Positions 26,773-36,160 of a DNA stretch of 64,000 bases are shown here, one piece after another. The DNA is from Sphingobacterium arenae (lineage in GTDB: Bacteria; Bacteroidota; Bacteroidia; Sphingobacteriales; Sphingobacteriaceae). The notes below the pieces were generated by a model, which was not told the DNA's origin, searched no databases, and saw nothing but the letters and a program-made list of their open reading frames with translations. A program made the translations under genes and the position numbers. How positions within the stretch are numbered: position 1 is the stretch's first letter; each line of letters opens with the position of its first letter. Where the stretch lies: the NCBI RefSeq assembly GCF_014692505.1, contig NZ_JACNYK010000002.1:1302001-1366000 (forward strand), in the 5' to 3' direction.

Positions 26773-26900
26773 AATTTTAAATGCGTTCATGTATGCCTTT
26801 AAAAATAAACAAAAACGCATCATACTTAACGAATAAACGATTCGGAGCAAGGCATCTTTGCATACGAATACAATGCATTACGCAAGACTATAAAATACCG

Positions 26901-29036
26901 CTATTTAAAATCTTCAGGCACCGCTTTTTCCAGAAGGTATTGATAATAAAAACGAACCCGTTCTTTAAAATCATACGCGTTTTTTGAACGTGCAAATCCG
27001 TGACGGCTCCCCGGATAAATCATCAGCTCAAAGGGAACGGACCTGTCTGTTAGTGCATCAATCAATTGTATGGTATTCTGCATATGCACATTATCGTCCA
27101 TATCACCATGCATTATTCGCAGCATCCCTTTGTACTGATCTACATACGTCAGCACCGATCCTTCGTGATAACCTTGCGGATTATCCTGGGGCGTATCCAT
27201 CCATCGCTCGGTATAGTGTGTATCATATAGTTCCCAACCCGTAACCGGTGCGCCCGCAATACCATAATCAAAATAATCGGCACCTTTCGTCAACGCCAGG
27301 CAGGTCAGGTAACCGCCGTAGCTATGCCCCGTGATCAATAGCTTATCGTCGGCCACCCACGATTTTGCTTTTAACCACTTAGCCACCGTAATATAATCGA
27401 CCATCTCCCATTTGCCCAAATTTCTATGCATCCACGCTACGCCTTGTTTGCCGTGATGTCCAGAAGCACGGTGATCACAGGTAATCTGGATAACACCCTC
27501 TTTTGCCCAATATTGGTTGGATGTGCCTTTCCAAGTGTTTTTTACGCTGCCAGCATCTGGGCCGCCATAAATACTCATAATCACGGGATAAACCTTGCTT
27601 TTGTCAAAATCTACCGGGTAAGTTACGATAACAGGCAAATCAAATTTTTCATCGTCCGAGGGGATCGTAAAATATTCGGTTTTTCCAATATTGTAATTTT
27701 CAAAATCTGCTGACCTGCTATCGGCCAATTCGCTTACCAGTTTACCCGCATTATCAATCAACGCGACTTTATTTGGCGTAGAGACATTGGAGTAGTTGGT
27801 TATAAAATATTTACCATCTGGAGAAACTTCCACTTGATGTGTGTAGTCTCCAAATGTCAAGCGTTTAAGTCCTTTTCCCGAATAATTAACACGATATAAG
27901 TCGACGGTCGCCGAATTTTCCTTCCGTGCTGTAAAATACACAACGTTATTTTTTTCGTCTACAAGTTCCAACGACGTCACCTGCCAGTCGCCTGACGTCA
28001 ACGGGTTAACCAACTTCCCATCCAGCGTATAGAGGTAATAGTGCGCCCAACCGGTCCGGTCCGATTTCAGAATATAATGTTTATTATCCGCCAGATAGGT
28101 GATGCGCTCACTGTGATCAAGATTGATCCAAGTCGATTGCTTTTCATCGTATATTTCGTGCTTACTGCCATCATTAGGATTTACCGAATAAAATTTCAGA
28201 TTCGTCTGATCCCGATTCATCCACTGTACCATAATGGACTGACTATCAAAACTCCAATAGGGCTCTCCAAAATATTGATCATCTTTCTCGTTAAAATCAG
28301 CCCAAATGACCGGGGATCCTTCCACTTGCACAAAACCTACCTTTACTTCGGGATTAGGGTCTCCCGCTTTTGGATAACGTGTTTCTTCCAAATACCCGTG
28401 CTGCCCTTTGGAGACATAAATGGGAAACATAGGCACCTGCGTATCATCAAAACGCATAAAAGCCAGTTGCTTACTGTCCGGCGACCACCAAAATGCTTTG
28501 TAATTTGTGGCTCGTCCCAAAATTTCTTCATAATATACCCAAGAAGACCAGCCGTTGTAAATAACATTGGTGCCATCTGAGGTGTAACGTACTTCGCTCC
28601 CGTCTTCTATTTTCACACTATATAAATCGTTGTCTCGCGTGAACGCGACATATTTTCCGTCCGGAGACAATGTGGGATTCTTTTCTTCTACATCAGGGGA
28701 TTGCGTTAAGCGTCTCTCTGGATCATTTCCGTAACGGATATAAATATCTTTATTCTTAATCGATACCTCTGTATCGGATTGAACAGGAGGCATATAGTAG
28801 GTACGTTCATTGGTCTTCACATGTACTTGATAGCGTCTACCATCGGTCCTATCCCGTTCGATATAATGATCATTATCTGCCCAACCGATATATTGATTAA
28901 TTGGTTGGGTGACCGACGCTTCCTGTCCCCAGGCCTGCGCAAAACTAAGTTCTTTTTTTTGAGCTTGTAAAGGCGTAAGGAACAAAAGTCCAACGATTAC
29001 AAACGAATTCAGTATCACTTTATGCATAATCGACAT
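26901..29036 (-). CDS. Dipeptidyl peptidase IV (S9B serine peptidase)
   Basis: Secreted peptidase of 711 residues that removes X-Pro dipeptides. Signal peptide about 1-26 (VGLLFLTPLQAQ), then a beta-propeller domain (about 40-460). It includes the substrate N-terminus-binding motif WVYYEEILGR, whose double Glu is diagnostic for DPP IV. The alpha/beta-hydrolase domain has Ser572 in GHSYGGYL, an Asp in HGDMDDNVH and a His in PGSRHGFARS. ATG at 29036 or 29027 could start translation; the signal peptide works with either. Probably periplasmic, single-gene unit. Confidence 0.95.
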   Translation of the reverse strand: MSIMHKVILNSFVIVGLLFLTPLQAQKKELSFAQAWGQEASVTQPINQYIGWADNDHYIERDRTDGRRYQVHVKTNERTYYMPPVQSDTEVSIKNKDIYIRYGNDPERRLTQSPDVEEKNPTLSPDGKYVAFTRDNDLYSVKIEDGSEVRYTSDGTNVIYNGWSSWVYYEEILGRATNYKAFWWSPDSKQLAFMRFDDTQVPMFPIYVSKGQHGYLEETRYPKAGDPNPEVKVGFVQVEGSPVIWADFNEKDDQYFGEPYWSFDSQSIMVQWMNRDQTNLKFYSVNPNDGSKHEIYDEKQSTWINLDHSERITYLADNKHYILKSDRTGWAHYYLYTLDGKLVNPLTSGDWQVTSLELVDEKNNVVYFTARKENSATVDLYRVNYSGKGLKRLTFGDYTHQVEVSPDGKYFITNYSNVSTPNKVALIDNAGKLVSELADSRSADFENYNIGKTEYFTIPSDDEKFDLPVIVTYPVDFDKSKVYPVIMSIYGGPDAGSVKNTWKGTSNQYWAKEGVIQITCDHRASGHHGKQGVAWMHRNLGKWEMVDYITVAKWLKAKSWVADDKLLITGHSYGGYLTCLALTKGADYFDYGIAGAPVTGWELYDTHYTERWMDTPQDNPQGYHEGSVLTYVDQYKGMLRIMHGDMDDNVHMQNTIQLIDALTDRSVPFELMIYPGSRHGFARSKNAYDFKERVRFYYQYLLEKAVPEDFK

Positions 29037-29065
29037 TGATATGCCACGAAATTAATAATAATATA

Positions 29066-29094
29066 ACGAAAAAAAGCCACTTTGTAGTGGCTTT
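29066..29094 (-). terminator. Intrinsic terminator after the DUF3276 gene
   Basis: AAAGCCACT and AGTGGCTTT form a 9-bp stem around a four-base loop, followed by a T-run on the minus strand. Confidence 0.85.
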
Positions 29095-29116
29095 ATATGT
29101 TTAGTTTCGGATGCAA

Positions 29117-29440
29117 TTAGAAGGAATAATTGTCCTTCTGTGCATATTCAGCTGAGTCATCTTGATTCGGTTCATAGCGTTTTTCAACAACATCTTGGTT
29201 AGCCTTGATATAGTCCACCACCTCTGTCAATCCTTCAGCAAACTTCTCAAAATCTTCTTTGTATAAGAAAATCTTGTGCTTAATAAATTGCCCATCTTCA
29301 AAACGCTTTTTGCTTTCCGTGATGGTTACATAATAATCGTTAGAACGAGTTGCCTTTACATCAAAAAAATAAGTACGCTTTCCCGCCCTCACCTTTTTTG
29401 AAAATACTTCTTCACGCTCTTTGTTTTCAAAATCTCCCAT
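29117..29440 (-). CDS. DUF3276 / Pur-alpha-like nucleic acid-binding protein
   Basis: Protein of 107 residues with the PUR-repeat-like pattern EVFSKKVRAGKRTYFFDVKATRSNDYYVTITESKKR followed by HKIFLYKEDFEKFAEGL. This is the small Bacteroidota/spirochaete Pur-alpha family, whose members bind single-stranded DNA or RNA as dimers. The C-terminal 20 residues are acidic and probably disordered. It is monocistronic, with a -7 box candidate TAAATTTG at 29509-29516 (minus strand) and its own terminator. The cellular role in Bacteroidota is not established. Confidence 0.85.
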   Translation of the reverse strand: MGDFENKEREEVFSKKVRAGKRTYFFDVKATRSNDYYVTITESKKRFEDGQFIKHKIFLYKEDFEKFAEGLTEVVDYIKANQDVVEKRYEPNQDDSAEYAQKDNYSF

Positions 29441-29682
29441 TAGTAATGTAAGTATTTAAGTTTAAATCCTTTTCCGCTATAAATATATAATAATTAATTT
29501 CATGTTTCCAAATTTAATTAAAAATATCCGTTTATTTTTGACGCAGCCGGCTGACAAGTGATGGCGTTTTCGCCGAAAAAAGAACGGCGTTTACCGAAAA
29601 AGTGCGTTGTATTGCCTATTTTGGCTAACGTATTATTAAGTATTGCACTACTTTTGAATCAAACATAAAAATACAAGTAGTA

Positions 29683-30576
29683 ATGGAAAGAGAAAAAGAT
29701 CATAAAACACCGCCTCCTATCCCGCCTCGTGGAAACAATAAAAGCGCGAATATTGTTGGGTTTGCGATCGTATTCCTAGGCACCGCGCTCCTCATGCGTA
29801 ATTTGGACTTGGGGTTTCCGTTTCCGCGGAACATCTTTGGTTGGGAAATGATTTTAATTATCATTGGAATTGTGATTGGCGTGAATTCTCAATTTGAGAA
29901 GAAATCTGCTATCATCTTAATTGCCATAGGGGGATTGTTTTTTATCAAGAGAATAATAGATCTCCCTTTCTGGGGCGTCGTATTCCCGATCCTCGCGATT
30001 ACAATAGGTATTTATTTTATTGTACGGAACCGTAATCAAAACACCCCACCTATTCCGCCACACACACCATCGGGCACCGATAAACCATTGAATGCCGATA
30101 AAGATGAATTTGACTGGGATAAGCGCGTGGATATTGCGAACGACCCTACAGATGCCTACAAGTCTTCCTTTGAACAGCCACGTGATGCGTATACTGGTGA
30201 TGCACAACAAACAAGAAGAACATATACGTATGAGGGTGAGAACTACATCAAAGTAGAATCTATATTTGGGTATGCTAAGAAGATTGTTTTTTCAAAGAAT
30301 TTTCTCGGCGGCAACATGACCAATCTTTTCGGAAGTATTGAGATCAATTTGTTGCAGGCCGACATCAAGCAGCCGATAGCATTAGATGTCTTTCAGTTAT
30401 TTGGCAGCACGAAAATTATCGTGCCTCCGCACTGGATAGTAGCCACAACTGCCTCATCGATTTTGAGCGAAAATGACGACCGCCGTGCTATTCTCACCAA
30501 TGTGAAGGACCAAAACAAGTGTTTATACATCACGGGCACTTCGTTATTTGGGAGTATCACGATAAAAAACAGTTAA
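29683..30576 (+). CDS. LiaF-like membrane protein
   Basis: Protein of 297 residues. It starts with a proline-rich cytoplasmic stretch, followed by four hydrophobic segments (about residues 23-43, 50-66, 75-92 and 97-112) of the LiaF transmembrane type (DUF5668). A polar linker follows (about 115-185), then a C-terminal beta-helix-like domain (VESIFGYAKKIVFSKNFLGG, then LFGSIEINLLQADIK, LFGSTKIIVPPHW, TSLFGSITIKNS). In Firmicutes LiaF restrains an envelope-stress two-component system. Here it lies 6 bases before a LytS-type kinase, so a similar restraint on that kinase is plausible. A -7 box TACTTTTG lies at 29649-29656. Confidence 0.85.
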   Translation: MEREKDHKTPPPIPPRGNNKSANIVGFAIVFLGTALLMRNLDLGFPFPRNIFGWEMILIIIGIVIGVNSQFEKKSAIILIAIGGLFFIKRIIDLPFWGVVFPILAITIGIYFIVRNRNQNTPPIPPHTPSGTDKPLNADKDEFDWDKRVDIANDPTDAYKSSFEQPRDAYTGDAQQTRRTYTYEGENYIKVESIFGYAKKIVFSKNFLGGNMTNLFGSIEINLLQADIKQPIALDVFQLFGSTKIIVPPHWIVATTASSILSENDDRRAILTNVKDQNKCLYITGTSLFGSITIKNS

Positions 30577-30582
30577 TGCACG

Positions 30583-31620
30583 ATGACCTTCAAACTAACT
30601 ACAAAAAACCGTTTAATACATGTTAGTGCATGGACGATATGCATCTTATACTTTGCTGTTTCTTACTTTTTACTATGGTGGGACCTTAGTCCCAAGTCGG
30701 TATCCCCTTATGAACCGCTGATTGGTGCACTCTCCATAACGATTTGTTGTTACCTGATATACAGCACACTTCAATTCTATTTACCTCGCAAAAATCAATA
30801 TGTGAAAATCATATTGATTTGTTTGGCGTTAACCGTCGTGAGTATAGGGCTTTCCATATTCTTTTTAAACCAATTCTTTGACGATATTTCGCTTCCCCAT
30901 TTCTATGAAATCTTACCCTACCGCTTTATCATCAACTTTCTGTTACTACTCTGCGTAACGATTATCAATGTTTTTTGGAACATTCAGGAAGAATATGAGG
31001 AAAACGAAAAGAGAAAGGACGAGTCAGAGCGGATTTTGCGCGATGCAGAACTATATAATCTACGTCAGCAGCTTCAACCCCATTTTTTGTTCAACAGCCT
31101 TAATTCTATCATCGCCCTTATCGGCATCAAGCCGGATGAAGCTCGCAATATGACATTTCAACTCTCTGATTTTTTACGTGGAACGATGCGGAAAGATGAC
31201 AAACAGTTAATCCCGCTCGCCGACGAAATTGCACATTTGAGCCTCTATCTTGATATAGAAAAAGTAAGATTCGGACATCGCTTAACGACAACTTTTCATT
31301 TACAAAAAGAAGCAAATCAGGCTAAATTACCCTCGATGATTATCCAGCCCATTCTGGAAAATGCCATTAAATTTGGTTTATATAATGTGATTGGGGAAGT
31401 AGAAATTACCATCGATATCCGTATCGAAAACTACACGTTGTATATTGCGATTACCAATCCATTTGATGCCGACCAGTTTGAAAGCCGAAAAGGTACCGGA
31501 TTCGGACTTTCCAGCATTCAGCGCCGACTCTTTCTTTTGTATAGTCGTACAGACTTACTAGAAACTTCTATTTATAAAAATACATTTACTTCTATCTTAA
31601 AAATCCCACAATATGATTAA
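30583..31620 (+). CDS. LytS-type sensor histidine kinase
   Basis: Inner-membrane kinase of 345 residues with four N-terminal membrane helices (about 14-34, 46-66, 78-96 and 112-130) and a short coiled coil. The His_kinase domain follows, with phospho-acceptor His167 in LQPHFLFNSLNSI, and an HATPase region with QPILENAIKFGL and GTGFGLSSIQRRL. There is no extracellular sensor domain, so sensing is probably through the membrane part or the LiaF-like partner. The 3' end overlaps the regulator gene by 8 bases, indicating translational coupling. Confidence 0.93.
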   Translation: MTFKLTTKNRLIHVSAWTICILYFAVSYFLLWWDLSPKSVSPYEPLIGALSITICCYLIYSTLQFYLPRKNQYVKIILICLALTVVSIGLSIFFLNQFFDDISLPHFYEILPYRFIINFLLLLCVTIINVFWNIQEEYEENEKRKDESERILRDAELYNLRQQLQPHFLFNSLNSIIALIGIKPDEARNMTFQLSDFLRGTMRKDDKQLIPLADEIAHLSLYLDIEKVRFGHRLTTTFHLQKEANQAKLPSMIIQPILENAIKFGLYNVIGEVEITIDIRIENYTLYIAITNPFDADQFESRKGTGFGLSSIQRRLFLLYSRTDLLETSIYKNTFTSILKIPQYD

Positions 31621-32350
31621 GACGATCATTATAGACGACGAACCCTTAGCCCGCATGGTTATCGCGGAATACTTACAATCCTATCAAGATATACAGATAG
31701 TTGCCGAATGTGGGGATGGTTTTGAAGGTGCAAAAATGATTCAACAAATGCACCCTGATCTCATCTTTTTGGACATTCAAATGCCGAAACTGACTGGATT
31801 CGAAATGTTGGAGATCCTGGATGAAATGCCAAACGTCATCTTTACAACCGCTTTTGATGAATTTGCTATTAAAGCTTTTGAGAAAAATGCCGTAGATTAC
31901 CTGTTAAAACCGATCAGCAAGGTGCGGTTTGAGCAAGCGTTAACCAAATTTAGAAATAACTTTCAGGGCAATATGCCGAAAGAGGCATCGGCAAAAATAC
32001 AGGCGGTTCAAGACGAGGAAACGTTAGAACGCATTGTCGTTAAAAATGGCTCGCAAATTAAAATTATCCCCATACAGCAGGTTGTATTCTTGGAAGCATA
32101 CGACGACTACGTCAAAATTCACACAAAGGATGGCATGTTTCTCAAGAACAAAACGATGAGTTCGTTCGAGAAACAACTAGATCCCAAACAATTTGTTCGC
32201 GTGCATCGTTCATTTATCGCCAAAGTAGATCAACTTGCCAAAATTGAACCGATGGAAAAAGAAAGCTACATTGCCACCTTGCTGACTGGTGAAAAAATCA
32301 ACATTAGTAAATCTGGGTACGCTCGTTTAAAACAAATAATTGGCTTGTAA
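31613..32350 (+). CDS. LytTR-family response regulator
   Basis: Transcription regulator of 245 residues. Receiver domain about 1-120 with the acidic pocket IIDDEP, phospho-acceptor Asp54 in LIFLDIQMPK, and Lys in YLLKPISK. The LytTR DNA-binding domain occupies about 140-243 (VVFLEAYDDYVKIHTKDG, then FVRVHRSFIAKVD). It pairs with the kinase encoded immediately upstream. Possible targets include the LiaF-like gene and the serine hydrolase next door, but no LytTR binding repeats were identified by eye. Confidence 0.95.
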   Translation: MIKTIIIDDEPLARMVIAEYLQSYQDIQIVAECGDGFEGAKMIQQMHPDLIFLDIQMPKLTGFEMLEILDEMPNVIFTTAFDEFAIKAFEKNAVDYLLKPISKVRFEQALTKFRNNFQGNMPKEASAKIQAVQDEETLERIVVKNGSQIKIIPIQQVVFLEAYDDYVKIHTKDGMFLKNKTMSSFEKQLDPKQFVRVHRSFIAKVDQLAKIEPMEKESYIATLLTGEKINISKSGYARLKQIIGL

Positions 32351-32371
32351 ACATTAGTTTGTGTAATTTTG
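32340..32371 (+). promoter_or_regulatory. Promoter with full -33/-7 consensus, 4 nt before the start codon
   Basis: TTG (32340-32342), 21 nt, TAATTTTG (32364-32371), then CGAC and the ATG at 32376. It overlaps the stop codon of the regulator gene and predicts a leaderless mRNA for the serine hydrolase. Confidence 0.65.
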
Positions 32372-32375
32372 CGAC

Positions 32376-33818
32376 ATGATTCGCATATTATTTTTCTTAC
32401 TGTTTGTGTGTATTGCGCTAACGGGATCTGGGCAAACGAAGGTAGAGGAGGCCAATCGAGCCGTTTTCAATAAAATAGAGTTTTTCATCAATACCCAGAT
32501 GACAGATTCCGTTTACAATTTAGCTTCCGATAACTTTAAAGATCAGGTTTCGGAGGACCAACTATCCTTTATGTTGCAGAATCTTTATCAGTTGGGCAAA
32601 ATAACCGATGTAGAAGTAGAGGATTTTAAAGGTCAGACAGCTACTTACCGCGTATATTTTGCGGACGAGCATCAATTGCTCGCCAAGCTGGCTGTTGATA
32701 GTAGCTACCACTATACCACGCTAGCTTTTATGGCCGCGGATAAAAACACCAAAAAAGTTAAAAAGCCTGAAAAGGAAGAGGTAATCAGTCAGGTCGAAAC
32801 AGAAACACCGCTGGACTTTTTTATCGATTCGGTTGCGAACAGCTATATTAAAAAAGGCGAAACACAGTCGTTAGCTATCGCCGTTTTTCATCAAAATAAA
32901 TATAAAACATTTCTATACGGTGAAACACAGCAAGGGAACAACACGCTTCCGACGGAAAACACGTTATATGAAATAGGGTCGATTACGAAAGTATTCACAG
33001 CCACACTGCTAGCCGATCTAGTCGCAAAAGATATCATCCAACTGGATGACACTATAACAACCTTTCTTCCCGATTCCGTAGCGTCCACGCCATCTTTGAA
33101 CGGCATGACATTTAAAACGTTAGCGAACCATACTTCCGGACTGCCCCGAATGGCCGAAAACTGGAACCGTATCGCAGGATTCAATCCCAAGGACCCATTT
33201 GCAGCCTATGATCAAAAAGCACTTTTCAGTGCTCTAAAAAATTACCAATCGTCACGTGAGCCGGGCGAGGAATATGAATACAGCAATCTGGGTTACGGCT
33301 TATTAGGTCAATTGATTACTGTTGTAAACCAGAAACCTTATATGCAATCTTTACAGGAGACAGTGTTTGCTCCGCTACAGCTCACGAATACGACGGATAG
33401 ACCCGATGAAAAGAAACAGGAGGAAATTCTTCCCGGTTTAGACAAAGAAGGAAATGTTACACCGTTATGGCATTGGGAAACGATGGTGGCTTCGGGCGGT
33501 CTTAAATCCAATATCAGAGAACTGATGTTGTTTACCGTCGAACAATTTAAAATGCCAGAAAACGATCTACAAAAAGCGATGGCCCTAACAAGGCAATTTA
33601 CGTTTTTCACGCCGGACAACATGGATATAGGGTTAGCTTGGCATATGAATATGCTGGATGGCATCATATATTTTCATCATACGGGAGGGACCGCTGGTAG
33701 CAGTTCTTTCATTGGCTTCTCCCCTGACACCAAATCAGCAGTCGTTATTTTATCGAATGCCGCTGAAAGTGTGAACCCAATCAGTACAGAAATCATGGAG
33801 AAATTATTAGCAGAATAA
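32376..33818 (+). CDS. Beta-lactamase-fold serine hydrolase with N-terminal DUF3887-like domain
   Basis: Secreted protein of 480 residues. Signal peptide about 1-20, then a small alpha/beta domain (about 24-125, FNTQMTDSVYNLASDNFKDQ) resembling DUF3887. A class C beta-lactamase/DD-peptidase-like domain follows, with Ser202-x-x-Lys205 (GSITKVF), Tyr302-Ser-Asn (EYSNLGYG) and HHTGGTAG near residue 430 as the third motif. All active-site residues are present. Such proteins act as carboxypeptidases, esterases or peptidases, and sequence alone does not decide. It has its own promoter just behind the two-component genes. Confidence 0.88.
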   Translation: MIRILFFLLFVCIALTGSGQTKVEEANRAVFNKIEFFINTQMTDSVYNLASDNFKDQVSEDQLSFMLQNLYQLGKITDVEVEDFKGQTATYRVYFADEHQLLAKLAVDSSYHYTTLAFMAADKNTKKVKKPEKEEVISQVETETPLDFFIDSVANSYIKKGETQSLAIAVFHQNKYKTFLYGETQQGNNTLPTENTLYEIGSITKVFTATLLADLVAKDIIQLDDTITTFLPDSVASTPSLNGMTFKTLANHTSGLPRMAENWNRIAGFNPKDPFAAYDQKALFSALKNYQSSREPGEEYEYSNLGYGLLGQLITVVNQKPYMQSLQETVFAPLQLTNTTDRPDEKKQEEILPGLDKEGNVTPLWHWETMVASGGLKSNIRELMLFTVEQFKMPENDLQKAMALTRQFTFFTPDNMDIGLAWHMNMLDGIIYFHHTGGTAGSSSFIGFSPDTKSAVVILSNAAESVNPISTEIMEKLLAE

Positions 33819-33873
33819 AAAATTAGCTAAGTTTGGGTAAAATTCAACTTTACAACATAAAAGAAACATTATC

Positions 33874-34449
33874 GTGAAAAAACGCATTGCTATTTTTGCT
33901 TCCGGCTCGGGTTCAAATGCACAAAAGATTATGGAGCATTTCAAGTATTCCAATCTGGCCGAAGTAGCTTTGGTACTAAGCAATAATGCGGAAGCCTATG
34001 TTCTGCAACGTGCTGACAATTTCGAAATCCCGACGCATATTTTTGATAAGCAAGCCTTCTACGAAACAGAAGAAATCGTGGATATTTTAAAACGTTTAGA
34101 AATAGATATCATTGTTTTAGCCGGTTTTCTATGGCTGGTTCCTGAAAATCTGCTAAAGGCTTATCCAAATAAAATCATCAATATCCATCCGGCTTTACTA
34201 CCGAAGTATGGAGGAAAAGGAATGTATGGAGATCGTGTGCATAACGCTGTTCTCGAAGCGGGAGAGGAAGAACACGGTATCACGATACATTTCGTAAATG
34301 AAAATTTCGATGAAGGTGAAATTATACACCAGGCGAAATTTAAGATCGAGCCAGAAGATAGTTTAGAAGTTATCAAGTTTAAAGGACAGCAGTTAGAGCA
34401 TCAATATTTCCCCAAAATCATCGAGAATCTATTGAAGAAATATAATTAA
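33874..34449 (+). CDS. purN: Phosphoribosylglycinamide formyltransferase
   Basis: Third step of purine synthesis: transfers formyl from 10-formyl-THF to GAR, 191 residues. Start is GTG (33874), where the conserved beta-strand KKRIAIFASGSGSNAQKI begins. The catalytic residues are visible: Asn and His in IINIHPALLPKYGGKG (about 104-119) and Asp in NENFDEGEII. A -7 box TAAGTTTG lies 38 bases upstream. It is followed by purH, but with a 124-base gap carrying a separate promoter. Confidence 0.95.
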   Translation: MKKRIAIFASGSGSNAQKIMEHFKYSNLAEVALVLSNNAEAYVLQRADNFEIPTHIFDKQAFYETEEIVDILKRLEIDIIVLAGFLWLVPENLLKAYPNKIINIHPALLPKYGGKGMYGDRVHNAVLEAGEEEHGITIHFVNENFDEGEIIHQAKFKIEPEDSLEVIKFKGQQLEHQYFPKIIENLLKKYN

Positions 34450-34463
34450 GCCTAATAAATTCT

Positions 34464-34573
34464 TATCTTTGTCACTCCAAAAATAAGGCAATGAAATATC
34501 CATGTTTGCTGCGCAAATGTTAGCGCGTATAATCTGGACATGCCATATGGCTTAAAAAAACAATGTTATACGT
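34464..34573 (+). promoter_or_regulatory. purH promoter and ~100-nt leader
   Basis: TATCTTTG (34464-34471) matches the -7 box. The following leader contains a short ORF MKYPCLLRKC (34491-34523), small GCGC dyads and the palindrome GCCATATGGC (34542-34551). No terminator-like T-run is seen before the ATG at 34574. No TTG lies at the standard -33 distance. Any regulatory role of the leader is unproven. Confidence 0.4.
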
Positions 34574-36100
34574 ATGAATCATCCTGTTAAGATTAAAAAT
34601 GCCTTGGTGTCTGTATACTATAAAGACAACTTAGCCCCCCTCATTAAATTACTAAACAAATACGGAGTCACGTTCTATTCGACAGGTGGTACGGAAGCAT
34701 TTATCCGGGAACAGGGAATCGACGTTGTTGCGGTCGAAGATTTGACCAGCTACCCTTCTATTCTCGGTGGTCGTGTAAAAACGCTACATCCTAAAATATT
34801 TGGAGGCATATTAGCGCGTCGGCCATTAACCGGTGACCAAGAACAATTGACACAATTTGAAATTCCAGAAATTGACCTTGTCATTGTAGATCTATATCCA
34901 TTCGAAGAAACGGTAGCTTCTGGCGCTGCAGAACAAGATATTATTGAAAAGATCGATATTGGAGGTATTTCTTTAATTCGCGCTGCAGCAAAAAACTTTA
35001 ATGACGTGGTTATTATCTCGTCTAAAAGTGATTACCAAGAGCTTGAGGGGATGTTGGCCGCACAAGAAGGCCAAACGACACTGGAACAGCGTAAAGAATT
35101 TGCGAAACGTGCGTTTAACACTTCTTCCCACTACGATACGGCAATTTTCAATTATTTCAATCAGACCGAACCACTTTCTGTTTTCAAGCAATCGGTTCAA
35201 AAAGCACAAGCATTGCGCTATGGAGAAAATCCTCATCAGAAAGGGACTTTCTTCGGCGACCTGGACGCTATGTTCGATAAATTGAATGGAAAGGAACTTT
35301 CTTACAACAATTTAGTGGATGTGGACGCTGCTGTTGCCATTATTAACGAATTTAACGATCCGACATTTGCGATTTTAAAACATACCAATGCTTGCGGTGT
35401 GGCTTCGCGTCCTACAATTAAGCAGGCATGGATAGATGCATTGGCGTGTGACCCTGTATCGGCATTTGGGGGTGTATTAATTACCAACGGAGAGATTGAT
35501 AAGGAAACAGCCGAAGAAATCAACAACCTTTTCTTTGAAGTACTTATCGCCCCTTCCTATACCGAAGACGCCTTGGCCGTGTTGACGACAAAGAAAAATC
35601 GTATCATTTTAAAACGAAAAGAAGTTCAATTACCTCATGAGCAATTCAAAACATTATTGAACGGAGTGATACTACAAGATAAAGACCACACCGTAGAAGG
35701 GCCTGAAGCTATGACAACGGTCACGGAGGTTAAACCAACAGCAGAACAATTAAGCGACCTATTCTTCGCGAATAAGATTGTAAAGCATACCAAATCGAAT
35801 ACGATCGTTTTTGCAAAGAATAATACCCTGGTTGCTTCGGGCGTCGGGCAAACATCACGTGTAGATGCGTTGAAACAAGCAATTGAGAAGGCGCAATCGT
35901 TTGGTTTTGATATAAAAGGAAGTGTAATGGCTTCCGATGCTTTTTTCCCATTCCCAGACTGTGTCGAAATAGCAGGCGATGCAGGTGTATCGGCTGTGTT
36001 ACAGCCAGGCGGTTCGATTAAAGACCAGTTATCTATCGATATGGCCAACGAAAAGCGTGTAGCGATGGTCATCACGGGTGTCAGACATTTTAAGCATTAA
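34574..36100 (+). CDS. purH: Bifunctional AICAR formyltransferase / IMP cyclohydrolase
   Basis: Final two steps of IMP synthesis in one protein of 508 residues. The N-terminal cyclohydrolase domain (about 1-195) has the MGS-like phosphate-binding STGGTEAFI and the conserved GGRVKTLHPKIFGGILARR. The C-terminal AICAR transformylase domain has ALRYGENPHQKGTFF, KHTNACGVAS with the catalytic Lys-His, and the end motif FPFPDCVEIAGDAGVSAVLQ. Both active sites are intact. It is closed by a very strong terminator at 36121-36160. Confidence 0.98.
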   Translation: MNHPVKIKNALVSVYYKDNLAPLIKLLNKYGVTFYSTGGTEAFIREQGIDVVAVEDLTSYPSILGGRVKTLHPKIFGGILARRPLTGDQEQLTQFEIPEIDLVIVDLYPFEETVASGAAEQDIIEKIDIGGISLIRAAAKNFNDVVIISSKSDYQELEGMLAAQEGQTTLEQRKEFAKRAFNTSSHYDTAIFNYFNQTEPLSVFKQSVQKAQALRYGENPHQKGTFFGDLDAMFDKLNGKELSYNNLVDVDAAVAIINEFNDPTFAILKHTNACGVASRPTIKQAWIDALACDPVSAFGGVLITNGEIDKETAEEINNLFFEVLIAPSYTEDALAVLTTKKNRIILKRKEVQLPHEQFKTLLNGVILQDKDHTVEGPEAMTTVTEVKPTAEQLSDLFFANKIVKHTKSNTIVFAKNNTLVASGVGQTSRVDALKQAIEKAQSFGFDIKGSVMASDAFFPFPDCVEIAGDAGVSAVLQPGGSIKDQLSIDMANEKRVAMVITGVRHFKH

Positions 36101-36120
36101 AATGATAGAAAAGGATAAAA

Positions 36121-36160
36121 GAAAAGAGAGCAAAGACAGCCTTTGCTCTCTTTTCTTTTA
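36121..36160 (+). terminator. Strong intrinsic terminator after purH
   Basis: A perfect 15-bp stem (GAAAAGAGAGCAAAG with CTTTGCTCTCTTTTC) and a five-base loop, followed by TTTTA. It meets the stop codon of the minus-strand 38-residue protein gene at 36158. Confidence 0.9.
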
